Assembly: GCF_002741985.1 (NCBI RefSeq)
Contig: NZ_APHW01000023.1
Location: forward strand, 1 to 64,000
Direction of reading: 5' to 3'
DNA: 64,000 nucleotides
Origin: Vibrio rotiferianus CAIM 577 = LMG 21460
GTDB taxonomy: Bacteria > Pseudomonadota > Gammaproteobacteria > Enterobacterales > Vibrionaceae
Positions 1-8,779 of this stretch are shown piece by piece (position 1 is the stretch's first letter; the number at the start of each line of letters is the position of its first letter). The notes beneath the pieces were generated by a model, which saw nothing but the letters and a program-made list of their open reading frames with translations, was not told the DNA's origin and made no database searches. The translations under genes were made by a program, and so were the position numbers.

Positions 1-1068
1 CAAGCTTTTAGGGCTCGTAGTAGCCATAACCAAGTTTGCAACGCCAATGAACGTGATGACAAAAACGGTCGATCGGCCAGATTAGTAACCTGATACAAAA
101 AATAGCACCTAGTTGCTTTGGGGCTTTTAAGGATAATCTGGCGCGGATATCATCGTGGAGCGGGGAAGTTAATGTTCCCAACGTGGACTCCGAATACATT
201 AGCGCAAACCAACTCCGTTATTACTAAATTGTAGTTGCAATAACGGGGCGGACCATACATTTTTTTCACCCAGTGCAAGTTAACTAGGCACTCCATAGCT
301 CTGGCTCCTATCACTCCCCAACTCAGGTAATCAAAGCACTTTGGCCAGCCACAACCTTGAGATTATTCAAGTCGACACCAAACTTAGGTGCCAACAGGTG
401 CAGCCAAAAACATTGGAAGCAAGATAACAGAACTCATTTTCAATGAGCTATCTTACGCTATTTTTATCACCTTCATTTTCTACTGATTTACCATTTTTTA
501 TCTTGCAAAATACACCTTAATTACACTTCATTTCTTGTATAAAAAAAGCATGGTCAGCTGCCTTCTTTCGTTTACAAAAACAGCCATTTTCACTCCAATC
601 AGGCTAATAAGACCAACAATTGATGTAGATTGAGACGTCAATCACAACAGAACGGCAGATTAAATTTCACCTAATAAATTAACGTCATTTTACGCTGTGA
701 GCCAGATCGCTAATGTAATCAAAAGGCAAAAACCCCTTCATTTAAAAATGATCACGGGTTAGCAATCACTAACATGACAAGTTTAACCCCATATAAACTG
801 CGAGGCATATCAATGTTCAAAAAATACGCTCAGAGAGCAAAATCAAATCAGAAATGACGTTTATAACGGAGATTTGATGTGTTTTAACGTTTTTAACGGG
901 AATCGAGTTTGATTATTTAGTAGATAAGGTGTTTTCTTAGTCCTGCCTAAGGCCTACAGGCCACTCTAGAACTCAGTTGTAATGACAGAGGTAGGCCTTA
1001 GAGAGTGTTTATCAATTGATGACATTCAATTCCATTAGTGAAATGAAAGCAAATAGTAAGGAACAGCT
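1..1068. other. Upstream region of the chitin locus, no supported gene
   Basis: About 1 kb with many stops in all frames and AT-rich composition. I see no convincing coding sequence, tRNA or insertion-sequence end. The only recognisable element is an inverted repeat close to the binding-protein gene (947-1007). A minus-strand frame stays open from about position 90 to the window edge, with a possible ATG at 25-27, so a gene reading leftward out of the window cannot be excluded. In V. cholerae the chitin sensor gene chiS lies next to this locus; nothing in this stretch looks like it. Confidence 0.6.
947..1007 (+). promoter_or_regulatory. Inverted repeat in the chb leader, possible pseudoknot
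   Basis: CTAAGGCCTAC at 947-957 is the exact reverse complement of GTAGGCCTTAG at 991-1001, an 11-bp perfect stem with a 33-nt loop. Inside the loop CACTCT (962-967) is complementary to AGAGTG (1002-1007), immediately after the stem, so an H-type pseudoknot or a pair of competing structures is possible. It ends about 60 nt before the start codon at 1069, so it could be a 5' UTR structure or a DNA operator. In V. cholerae the chb promoter is bound by ChiS, but I do not know the ChiS consensus well enough to call a site. Confidence 0.45.
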
Positions 1069-2751
1069 ATGCTTGCCAATATTAAAAAAACAGCACTAGC
1101 AACAGCAATTATTGCCACTGCTACTACAGGTTTCGCATCAGTAGCAACAGCAGCTGAACGTAGTGAGCTGACTATCCACCCTAAAGAGTTTACAACTTTT
1201 GTTCGTAACTTTAACCCGTTCTTGGGTGCAACTAACCTGCACACAACAACAGACTTCATCTACGAGCCATTAGTAGTTTTCAACGAAATGCATGGTAACA
1301 CGCCTGTATTCCGTCTAGCAGAAAACTTCAAAATGGCCGATGACCTAATGAGCGTAACTTTCGATATTCGTAAAGGCGTGAAGTGGTCTGACGGTAAAGC
1401 ATTTACTGCTGACGATGTTGTTTACTCATTCAACCTAGTAAAAGAAAAACCTGAACTAGACCAGTCTGGTATCAACTCTTGGGTTACTGGCGTTGAAAAA
1501 GTTAACGATTACCAAGTGAAGTTCCGTCTAAGTGAAGCGAACTCAAACGTTCCTTACGAAATCGCGAAAGTACCAGTTGTACCGAAGCACGTATGGAGCA
1601 AAGTGAAAGATCCATCAACATTCACTAACGAAAACCCAGTAGGTACTGGTCCATTCACAGAGATCGATACTTTCACTCCTCAGCTATACATCCAGTGTGA
1701 AAACCCGAACTACTGGGATGCAGCTAACCTAGATGTAGACTGTCTACGTGTTCCTCAAATTGCGAACAACGACCAGTTCCTAGGTAAGATTGTTAACGGC
1801 GAAATGGACTGGACGTCTTCATTCGTTCCTGATATCGACCGTACTTACGCTGCAGCAAGCCCTAGCCACCACTACTGGTACCCGCCTTCAGGCACTCAAG
1901 CGTTTGTTGTGAACTTCAAGAACCCAGACGCAGCTAAAAATGAAGCGCTAACAAACGTTGATTTCCGTCGTGCATTCTCTATGGCACTTGACCGTCAAAC
2001 TATTATCGATATCGCATTCTACGGCGGCGGTACAGTGAATGACTTCGCATCTGGTCTAGGCTACGCATTCGAAGCATGGTCTGACGAAGCAACACACAAC
2101 AAGTACAAAGGCTACAACACGTACAATGCTGAAGGTGCTAAGAAGCTTCTATCAAAAGCTGGCTTTAAAGACGTAAACAAAGACGGTTTCGTTGATACTC
2201 CATCAGGCAAGTCTTTTGAACTTCTAATTCAATCTCCAAACGGTTGGACAGACTTCAACAACACTGTACAGCTAGCAGTTGAACAACTAGCTGAAGTAGG
2301 CATCAAAGCTCGTGCTCGTACACCAGATTTCTCTGTGTACAACCAAGCGATGCTAGAAGGTACTTACGACGTGGCGTACACCAACTACTTCCACGGTGCA
2401 GATCCACACTTGTACTGGGATAGCGGCTACAACTCTAAACTGCAATCTGGTGACGGTATGCCTCGCTTCGCGATGCACTTCTACAAGAACGAGAAACTAG
2501 ATGGTCTACTTAACAGCTTCTACAAAACAGCTGATAAGCAGAAGCAGCTAGAGATTGCTCACGGTATTCAGCAAATCATCGCTCAAGACCAAGTAACTAT
2601 CCCTGTGATGTCTGGTGCTTACATGTACCAATACAACACAACTCGCTTCACTGGTTGGTGGAACGAAGAAAATCCTAAGGGCCGTCCAAACATTTGGGCT
2701 GGTATCCCAGAGCGTCTACTTCACGTACTGGACCTAAAACCGGTTAAATAA
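1069..2751 (+). CDS. cbp: Periplasmic chitooligosaccharide-binding protein (ABC transporter, SBP family 5)
   Basis: A 560-residue solute-binding protein of the oligopeptide/SBP_5 family. The N-terminus is a Sec signal peptide: basic MLANIKKT, a long Ala/Thr-rich core and likely cleavage after ATA near residue 28. The AAGGAA ribosome site at 1058-1063 lies 5 nt before the ATG. It is first in a cluster of two permeases, two ATPases and GlcNAc-disaccharide enzymes, the order of the V. cholerae chb operon (VC0620 onward). There the orthologue binds (GlcNAc)n and also holds the sensor kinase ChiS inactive until chitin oligosaccharides appear. Two hairpins follow the gene and probably keep its transcript more abundant than those of the membrane components. 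The chitooligosaccharide specificity is inferred from synteny and neighbours, since the family as a whole also binds peptides. Confidence 0.93.
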   Translation: MLANIKKTALATAIIATATTGFASVATAAERSELTIHPKEFTTFVRNFNPFLGATNLHTTTDFIYEPLVVFNEMHGNTPVFRLAENFKMADDLMSVTFDIRKGVKWSDGKAFTADDVVYSFNLVKEKPELDQSGINSWVTGVEKVNDYQVKFRLSEANSNVPYEIAKVPVVPKHVWSKVKDPSTFTNENPVGTGPFTEIDTFTPQLYIQCENPNYWDAANLDVDCLRVPQIANNDQFLGKIVNGEMDWTSSFVPDIDRTYAAASPSHHYWYPPSGTQAFVVNFKNPDAAKNEALTNVDFRRAFSMALDRQTIIDIAFYGGGTVNDFASGLGYAFEAWSDEATHNKYKGYNTYNAEGAKKLLSKAGFKDVNKDGFVDTPSGKSFELLIQSPNGWTDFNNTVQLAVEQLAEVGIKARARTPDFSVYNQAMLEGTYDVAYTNYFHGADPHLYWDSGYNSKLQSGDGMPRFAMHFYKNEKLDGLLNSFYKTADKQKQLEIAHGIQQIIAQDQVTIPVMSGAYMYQYNTTRFTGWWNEENPKGRPNIWAGIPERLLHVLDLKPVK

Positions 2752-2768
2752 GTAGAAGTTCATTCCTC

Positions 2769-2791
2769 GCGGCACACCTTCCGTGTGCCGC
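2769..2791 (+). repeat. Intercistronic hairpin after cbp
   Basis: GCGGCACAC (2769-2777) and GTGTGCCGC (2783-2791) form a perfect 9-bp stem with a 5-nt loop right after the cbp stop codon. No U-run follows, so an RNA-stabilising hairpin protecting the cbp transcript is more likely than a terminator. Confidence 0.7.
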
Positions 2792-2796
2792 CTATA

Positions 2797-2850
2797 AAAA
2801 ATCCCCTCGTGACCAAAGCAACATATGGCGCTCGTCGTCAGGGGATTTTT
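2797..2850 (+). terminator. Partial terminator/attenuator between cbp and the first permease
   Basis: AAAAATCCCCT (2797-2807) pairs with AGGGGATTTTT (2840-2850), an 11-bp stem ending in a T-run. The loop is long (32 nt). It lies between the binding-protein and permease genes and would lower downstream expression relative to cbp, the usual stoichiometry for ABC importers. Confidence 0.65.
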
Positions 2851-2922
2851 CGCTCTAAATTTCGCTAGGAGCGACCTGAAACCAGAAACAGGGAAAAAAT
2901 CTGGGTGAGTAAGGTGTGAGTT

Positions 2923-3909
2923 ATGGGTTATTTTTTAAGACGTTTGTCGTTCTATCTTGTCGCGCTCTTGGTTGCAGCGACGTTAAACTTCATTATTCCG
3001 CGAGCAATGCCTGGTGACCCAGTTACCATGATGTTCGCTAACGCTTCAGTACAGGTTACGCCAGAAAGAATCGCAGCAATGAAAGAGTTGCTAGGTTTCG
3101 TTGATGGTCCTATTTACATTCAATACCTGTCATACATCAAAAACATTCTAAGCTGGGAGCTAGGTACTTCTATTCAGTTTTACCCGCTTTCAGTTAACAG
3201 CCTACTAGGTAGTGCATTCGGTTGGTCACTATTTCTTGCTGGTACTGCAGTAGTACTTTCGTTCTCGATTGCTTCTGTACTAGGTATCTTCGCGGCATGG
3301 AAGCGTGGCAGCAAATATGATGCTTTCGTTACGCCAGGCACACTGATTGTTCAAGCGATTCCACAAATGGTTATCGCAATGCTAGCGCTATTTACTTTCT
3401 CAATCGGTCTGAAATGGTTCCCATCAGGTTACGCTTACACGCCAGGTACTATTCCAGATTGGACTAGCTGGGAGTTCCTAAAAGACGTTGGTTACCACGC
3501 AATCCTGCCATTATTCTGCGCAACGATTGTTCAGATTGGTGGCTTCCTGGTAAACATGCGTAACAACATGATCAACCTTCTTGCTGAAGATTACATCACA
3601 ATGGCAAAAGGTAAGGGTCTGAGCGAAAACCGCGTAGTATTCAATTACGCTGCACGTAACGCTCTTCTACCAAGTGTGACAGCACTTTCCATGTCACTAG
3701 GTATGGCGATTGGTGGTCAGCTAATTATCGAGATGATCTTCAACTACCCGGGTCTAGGTACCGTTCTTCTAAACGCAATTCACGCACGTGACTACCAAGT
3801 ACTTCAAGGTCAGCTAATCATCATGACCATGTTCATGCTGTGCTTCAACTTAATGGCTGACATGCTGTACATGATTCTAGATCCTCGCCTACGTAAGGGA
3901 GGCAAATAA
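2923..3909 (+). CDS. Chitooligosaccharide ABC transporter permease (DppB/OppB type)
   Basis: A 328-residue inner-membrane permease of the DppB/OppB class. It has an N-terminal hydrophobic segment, a periplasmic part with the typical PGDP stretch, then several membrane spans. The cytoplasmic EAA loop, which docks to the ATPase, reads AEDYITMAKGKGLSENRV. It lies 172 nt after cbp and 2 nt before the second permease, so translation of the two permeases is probably coupled. By position and partner it should form half of the channel for (GlcNAc)2 and longer chitin oligomers released from CBP. The substrate is inferred from the locus, not from the sequence of the permease itself. Confidence 0.92.
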   Translation: MGYFLRRLSFYLVALLVAATLNFIIPRAMPGDPVTMMFANASVQVTPERIAAMKELLGFVDGPIYIQYLSYIKNILSWELGTSIQFYPLSVNSLLGSAFGWSLFLAGTAVVLSFSIASVLGIFAAWKRGSKYDAFVTPGTLIVQAIPQMVIAMLALFTFSIGLKWFPSGYAYTPGTIPDWTSWEFLKDVGYHAILPLFCATIVQIGGFLVNMRNNMINLLAEDYITMAKGKGLSENRVVFNYAARNALLPSVTALSMSLGMAIGGQLIIEMIFNYPGLGTVLLNAIHARDYQVLQGQLIIMTMFMLCFNLMADMLYMILDPRLRKGGK

Positions 3910-3911
3910 TC

Positions 3912-4937
3912 ATGAAAGATCTATTCAAACTAATTCTGGGCAACCCGTTCGCACGTATTGGCCTAGGTATCGTAACTGTGTTCCTGTTCGTGGCAATTGC
4001 CGCACCATTAATTACCAAGCATGCTCCTGACAAACGTACAGGTAATCCACATGAGTACCCGGGCTTTGTTGTGAAGCAGGCGCAGAATAACCCTGATGGT
4101 TGGGTCGCGAAAAACCTTGCTGATGACCGTCGCACACTGATCATGTCTAAGAAGGCTGATCATGTTATGGGTACAACCCGTATGGGTCGTGATGTTTGGT
4201 CTCAAGTGGCTTACGGTGCTCGAGTATCGCTAGGTGTTGGCTTTGGCGCTGGCATTATTGTGTGTTTCTTAGCAACGGTAATCGGTATCTCAGCTGGCTA
4301 CTTTGGTGGTCGTGTCGATGACATTTTGAGTGCAGCAATGAACATCATGCTGGTAATTCCTCAGTACCCACTATTGTTCGTACTTGCTGCTTTCATTGGG
4401 GAGGCAGGCCCGCTCACCATTGCCTTGATCATCGCTGGTACCTCCTGGGCTTGGGGCGCCCGTGTCGTTCGCTCTCAGACGATGGCACTGCGCGAGAAAG
4501 AGTTTGTGAAAGCCGCTGAAGTACTGGGTGAATCGTCGTTCCGTATTATCTTCGTTGAGATTTTGCCAAACCTTATCCCTATCGTGGGCGCAAGCTTCAT
4601 CGGTTCGGTAATGCTAGCAATCAACACAGAAGCGGTAATCTCGTTCCTAGGTCTAGGCGACGCAAATACCATCAGCTGGGGCATCATGCTGTACAACGTA
4701 CAGACTTCGTCTGCAATGCTTATCGGCGCATGGTGGGAAGTACTAGCTCCTTGTATTGCACTGACTCTACTGGTTACAGGTCTTGCTCTACTGAACTTCG
4801 CAGTAGATGAAATTGCTAACCCTCAGCTTCGTTCTCACAAAGGTATGAAGCGTTGGAAGAAATTGGCATCACAAGACAAGAAAGAACGTGAGCCTGAATT
4901 GGCACCACAAAATGCACTATGGAGCGGAGATAAATAA
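3912..4937 (+). CDS. Chitooligosaccharide ABC transporter permease (DppC/OppC type)
   Basis: A 341-residue permease of the DppC/OppC class: an N-terminal membrane anchor, a periplasmic insert of roughly 70 residues, then five further spans. The EAA loop reads ALREKEFVKAAEVLGESS, followed by the conserved LPNLIPI stretch. The highly charged C-terminal tail (residues about 315-341, rich in Lys and Glu) is longer than in E. coli DppC. It starts 2 nt after the upstream permease stop and ends 2 nt before the first ATPase, so the three genes are tightly coupled. It pairs with the DppB-type subunit to form the transmembrane heterodimer. Confidence 0.92.
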   Translation: MKDLFKLILGNPFARIGLGIVTVFLFVAIAAPLITKHAPDKRTGNPHEYPGFVVKQAQNNPDGWVAKNLADDRRTLIMSKKADHVMGTTRMGRDVWSQVAYGARVSLGVGFGAGIIVCFLATVIGISAGYFGGRVDDILSAAMNIMLVIPQYPLLFVLAAFIGEAGPLTIALIIAGTSWAWGARVVRSQTMALREKEFVKAAEVLGESSFRIIFVEILPNLIPIVGASFIGSVMLAINTEAVISFLGLGDANTISWGIMLYNVQTSSAMLIGAWWEVLAPCIALTLLVTGLALLNFAVDEIANPQLRSHKGMKRWKKLASQDKKEREPELAPQNALWSGDK

Positions 4938-4939
4938 TC

Positions 4940-5923
4940 ATGACTGCACCACTAATTTCTATCCGTAACCTATGCGTAGACTACATTACAGACGCGGGCG
5001 ATGTCCGCGCCTGTAACAACGTCAGCTTTGATATTGCACCAGGTGAAGTATTCGGCCTAGCTGGTGAATCAGGCTGTGGTAAATCAACCGTTGCATTCTC
5101 GCTAATGCGCCTTCATAAGCCACCAGCGTTTATCACAGGTGGTGAGGTTATCTTCAACGGTGAAGATATCCTCAAATACAGTGATGACCGCATGCAAGCT
5201 TTCCGCTGGAGCGAGATGTCGATGGTATTCCAAAGCGCAATGAACGCTTTGAACCCTGTTCTTACTATGGAAGAGCAATTCTGTGACGTAATCATGCGTC
5301 ATACCAATATGACTCGTGCTCAAGCGAAAGTTCGCGCTGAAGGTTTATTGGAAATCGTAGATATCCACCCTAGCCGTCTAAACGATTACCCGCACCAGTT
5401 CTCTGGTGGTATGCGTCAGCGTCTGGTTATTGCTATTGCTTTGGCTCTGAATCCAAAAATGATCATCATGGATGAACCAACGACGGCACTAGACGTGGTT
5501 GTTCAGCGTGAGATTCTGCAGAAGATCTATGCACTTAAAGAAGAGTTTGGCTTCTCCATTTTGTTCATCACCCATGACTTGTCATTGATGGTCGAGTTCT
5601 CTGACCGCATCGGCATCATGTACTCGGGTGAACTGATTGAAGTCGCGCCTTCTAAGCAAATTCTGGAAAGTCCTTACCACCCTTACACTAAAGGTTTGGG
5701 TAGCTCTTTCCCTCCATTAACTGGTCCTAAAACCAAATTGACTGGTATTCCAGGCAACCCTCTGAACTTACTAGAAGTTCCTCAAGGCTGCCGCTTCCAA
5801 GCTCGTTGCGAACGCGTCCACGAAGCTTGTACTCGAGTACCAACTCAGCTGCGTCAAATTGAACCTGGTCGTTTCTCAAACTGCCACTTATACGGCGACC
5901 CGATTGCTCAAGCCAAGGTTTAA
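4940..5923 (+). CDS. Chitooligosaccharide ABC transporter ATPase (DppD/OppD type)
   Basis: A 327-residue ABC ATPase. Walker A GESGCGKS lies at about residues 42-49, the Q-loop follows at VFQSAMN, the signature is FSGGMRQR, Walker B is MIIMDEPT and the switch histidine is in FITHD. The C-terminal extension typical of OppD/DppD carries cysteines (GCRFQARC and later NCHLY), a region that in some dipeptide transporters binds an iron-sulfur cluster. It follows the second permease by 2 nt and is separated from the second ATPase by 48 nt. It energises import together with the OppF-type partner encoded next. Confidence 0.93.
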   Translation: MTAPLISIRNLCVDYITDAGDVRACNNVSFDIAPGEVFGLAGESGCGKSTVAFSLMRLHKPPAFITGGEVIFNGEDILKYSDDRMQAFRWSEMSMVFQSAMNALNPVLTMEEQFCDVIMRHTNMTRAQAKVRAEGLLEIVDIHPSRLNDYPHQFSGGMRQRLVIAIALALNPKMIIMDEPTTALDVVVQREILQKIYALKEEFGFSILFITHDLSLMVEFSDRIGIMYSGELIEVAPSKQILESPYHPYTKGLGSSFPPLTGPKTKLTGIPGNPLNLLEVPQGCRFQARCERVHEACTRVPTQLRQIEPGRFSNCHLYGDPIAQAKV

Positions 5924-5971
5924 CAACAAAAAATAACGCTAGCTAAGAACAAAATTACACTGGAGAGAATT

Positions 5972-6967
5972 ATGAGCAAACAACTCGGCGAACTGCTGAT
6001 TGAAGGTAAAAATGTCGTTAAGGACTTCCCTTTAAACAGTAACTCAATCAAGCAGTCTAAGATGCGTGCTATCAACGACGTATCATTCAAAATGTACAAA
6101 AGCCGCGGTTTGTCAGTAGTAGGTGAATCTGGTTCAGGTAAATCTACTACCGCAAAAATGATTGCGAAAATGTACGCACCTACGGATGGCATCATCGAGT
6201 ACAAAGGTCGCGATATTCAAGATATCACGTCTAAGCACGACTTAATGACCTACCGTGAAGGCGTACAAATGGTATGGCAAGACCCATTTGGCTCGCTAAA
6301 CCCAACGCACAACATCTTCCACCATATCGCTCGTCCATTGCTTATCCATAAAAAGATAGCACCAGGCAACAAGAAAGAGTTGGAAGAGCGCGTGTATGAT
6401 TTGTTGGAACAAGTTGGTCTGATCCCACCAAAAGAGACGGCACAAAAGTTCCCTCATCAGCTATCTGGTGGTCAGCGTCAACGTGTTAACTTGGCACGTA
6501 ACATCGCAGTGGGTGCAGAAGTGGTTCTAGCAGATGAACCTACCTCAATGCTAGACGTATCGATTCGTGCAGGTGTACTGAACCTGATGGAAGAAATGAA
6601 GTTTGAGAAGCAAATGTCTCTGCTTTACATCACTCACGATATCGCAACAGCACGTTACATCGCAGAAGATCTCGCAGTTATGTATGTAGGCCACATGGTT
6701 GAATGGGGCGATACCGAGGAAATCATCCACGATCCTCAACACCCATATACACAATTGTTGGTTTCTGCAGTGCCAGATCCATCGAAGTCAATTCACGAAA
6801 AGTTGAAAGGCAACAAAGGTGAGATCCCTCTTTGGACACCAGAGTCTGTAGGTTGTCCATTTGCAGGACGCTGTGTTCATGCAACAGAAAAATGTCGTGA
6901 GCGACTGCCTGGTGTGACGCAACTGTCCGATAACCACTTTGTTCGTTGTTACTTATTCGAAGATTAA
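5972..6967 (+). CDS. Chitooligosaccharide ABC transporter ATPase (DppF/OppF type)
   Basis: A 331-residue second ATPase of the importer. Walker A is GESGSGKS, the Q-loop is VWQDPFGSLNP, the signature is LSGGQRQR, Walker B is VVLADEPTS and the switch histidine is in YITHD. The C-terminal OppF-like tail contains GCPFAGRC. The ribosome site GGAGAG sits about 8 nt before the ATG. It completes a five-gene type I importer (one SBP, two permeases, two ATPases). A strong hairpin terminator follows the stop codon, so the enzyme genes downstream depend on read-through or on another promoter. Confidence 0.93.
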   Translation: MSKQLGELLIEGKNVVKDFPLNSNSIKQSKMRAINDVSFKMYKSRGLSVVGESGSGKSTTAKMIAKMYAPTDGIIEYKGRDIQDITSKHDLMTYREGVQMVWQDPFGSLNPTHNIFHHIARPLLIHKKIAPGNKKELEERVYDLLEQVGLIPPKETAQKFPHQLSGGQRQRVNLARNIAVGAEVVLADEPTSMLDVSIRAGVLNLMEEMKFEKQMSLLYITHDIATARYIAEDLAVMYVGHMVEWGDTEEIIHDPQHPYTQLLVSAVPDPSKSIHEKLKGNKGEIPLWTPESVGCPFAGRCVHATEKCRERLPGVTQLSDNHFVRCYLFED

Positions 6968-6976
6968 TCATAACGA

Positions 6977-7003
6977 GGGTCAGGTATCAACCTGACCCCT
7001 TTT
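6977..7003 (+). terminator. Rho-independent terminator between transporter and enzyme genes
   Basis: GGGTCAGGT (6977-6985), loop ATCA, ACCTGACCC (6990-6998), followed by CTTTTT. The stem is 9 bp and perfect. It lies inside what is otherwise a single-direction cluster, 10 nt after the second ATPase. Confidence 0.8.
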
Positions 7004-7037
7004 TCCATTTTATTTTATTGTTTCCCGGAGAAATCGA

Positions 7038-8777
7038 ATGCTGCTACTGACTAACCACATTGGTTACGAGCGCCTGGGCCCTAAGAAAGCGATCATCCAG
7101 ACGAGCCGACCACGTCTGTCTTCTTACACAGCTTTACTCGTATGCGCAGATAGCCACCAGACGGTCGCAACTCTGACAGTAGAGAAGCAAGGCAAAGTAG
7201 CAAACTGGCATCAAGGTCATTTCTACCTTATCGACTTTTCCTCATTTAATACTCCAGGTCACTATTACCTTCGTTTCGATCATTTACGCTCGTCTCACTT
7301 TGAGATCGGTGAACATATTCTTCTCGATTGCACGCTGTCTGATGTGATCCACTACTTTAAATCTCAACGCTGTGGTGGCATTTTCGATCAACAAGATCGT
7401 CAAGCACCACTGCTTAATTCAAATGAAACCGCAGATGTTCACGGCGGTTGGTATGACGCATCGGGTGACGTCAGCAAATATCTGAGCCATTTGTCATACG
7501 CAAACTATCTGAACCCACAACAAACACCAATGGTGGTGTGGAATATATTGAAAGGTTTGTCTCTGCTTGAAGGCAACGACAAACTGGCTAAATTCACGGC
7601 TACTCGCCTTATTGAAGAAGCACTATTCGGCGCTGATTTCCTTGTTCGTATGCAAAACGAAAAAGGCTTCTTCTACATGACGGTGTTCGACAAGTGGAGT
7701 AAAGACACAGCGCAACGCGAGATCTGTGCCTACGAGACTCAGCTCGGTCATAAATTTGATGATTACCAAGCGGGCTACCGACAAGGCGCTGGCGTTAGCA
7801 TTGCGGCATTAGCCTCGGCAGCACGCCTAGACTTTCACGGTGAGTTCGACCAACAAAAATATCGCAATGCGGCAGAAAATGGCTATTGGCATCTAAAAGA
7901 ACACAACACCCAATATCTAAACGATGGTGAAGAGAACATCATCGATGAATACTGCGCACTGCTTGCCGCTGTCGAGCTATTCAAGACGACGAAAGAAACG
8001 CGCTACTTAGAAGAAAGCCGCTTGTGGGCGAACCGTCTTTCAGCTCGTCAAATGAGTGATGAGCACATTCAACACTTCTGGTCAGCCAATCAAGATGGTA
8101 GCCGCCCTTATTTCCATGCGGCAGAAGCCGGGCTTCCTGTTATCGCGCTATGTGAGTACTTATCAATTGAAGACGACTCTGAGCTCGCATCACCAGTAAA
8201 ACAAACCATCAACAGAGCGTGTGAATTTGAAGTCTCTATCACCAACAAAGTAACCAACCCATTTGGCTACCCTCGACAATACGTAAAAGGTGTGGACGAG
8301 GCCAAACGTGATGCGTTCTTTGTGGCACACAACAACGAATCCGGTTACTGGTGGCAAGGTGAAAATGCCCGCCTGGGTTCACTGGCAACCATGGCTTATG
8401 TGGCGCAACCTTTCATTGAATCAGAAACTCTACAGCAGCAGCTTTCAAAACTGGCACAAGACTCTATGAACTGGATTGTTGGCTTAAACCCGTACGACAT
8501 GTGCATGTTAGACGGTCACGGCCGCAATAACCCTGATTACCTTCCGCAATACGGTTTCTTCAACGCAAAAGGTGGCGTATGTAACGGCATTACTGGCGGC
8601 TTTGAAGATGAGGAAGACATTGCATTTAATCCACCAGCACAGAAAGACGACATGCTTCAAAACTGGCGCTGGGGAGAACAATGGATCCCACATGGTGCTT
8701 GGTATCTACTCGCCGTAATGAGTCAGGCTCAGCACATCTCAACTTTAGCGAACTCTCAAGCATTCAAGGAACAATAA
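7038..8777 (+). CDS. GH9 glycoside hydrolase, probable exo-beta-D-glucosaminidase
   Basis: A 579-residue protein without an obvious signal peptide. An N-terminal Ig-like domain (about residues 1-90, of the CelD_N type) precedes a GH9 (alpha/alpha)6 catalytic domain. The nucleophile/base region reads GGWYDASGDVSKY, near residue 140. The C-terminal acid region contains GGFEDEEDIAFNP. GH9 members are usually annotated as endoglucanase, but Vibrionaceae orthologues in this locus (V. cholerae VC0615 position) have been shown to be exo-beta-glucosaminidases, fitting deacetylated chitin pieces. The cytoplasmic location implied by the missing signal peptide fits imported disaccharides. The GGAGAAATCG stretch supplies a ribosome site. 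The stop is 2 nt before the kinase gene, so the two are coupled. Confidence 0.85.
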   Translation: MLLLTNHIGYERLGPKKAIIQTSRPRLSSYTALLVCADSHQTVATLTVEKQGKVANWHQGHFYLIDFSSFNTPGHYYLRFDHLRSSHFEIGEHILLDCTLSDVIHYFKSQRCGGIFDQQDRQAPLLNSNETADVHGGWYDASGDVSKYLSHLSYANYLNPQQTPMVVWNILKGLSLLEGNDKLAKFTATRLIEEALFGADFLVRMQNEKGFFYMTVFDKWSKDTAQREICAYETQLGHKFDDYQAGYRQGAGVSIAALASAARLDFHGEFDQQKYRNAAENGYWHLKEHNTQYLNDGEENIIDEYCALLAAVELFKTTKETRYLEESRLWANRLSARQMSDEHIQHFWSANQDGSRPYFHAAEAGLPVIALCEYLSIEDDSELASPVKQTINRACEFEVSITNKVTNPFGYPRQYVKGVDEAKRDAFFVAHNNESGYWWQGENARLGSLATMAYVAQPFIESETLQQQLSKLAQDSMNWIVGLNPYDMCMLDGHGRNNPDYLPQYGFFNAKGGVCNGITGGFEDEEDIAFNPPAQKDDMLQNWRWGEQWIPHGAWYLLAVMSQAQHISTLANSQAFKEQ

Positions 8778-8779
8778 AC

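Noticed and set aside
8..199. Minus-strand open frame of 63 codons at the window start
   Set aside because: No ribosome site, no recognisable motif and composition like non-coding sequence; adjacent frames also stay open by chance.
696..711. TGTGAGCCAGATCGCT as a CRP site for the chb promoter
   Set aside because: Only one half-site (TGTGA) fits; the second half matches TCACA poorly. CRP control of chb is plausible, but not supported by this sequence.
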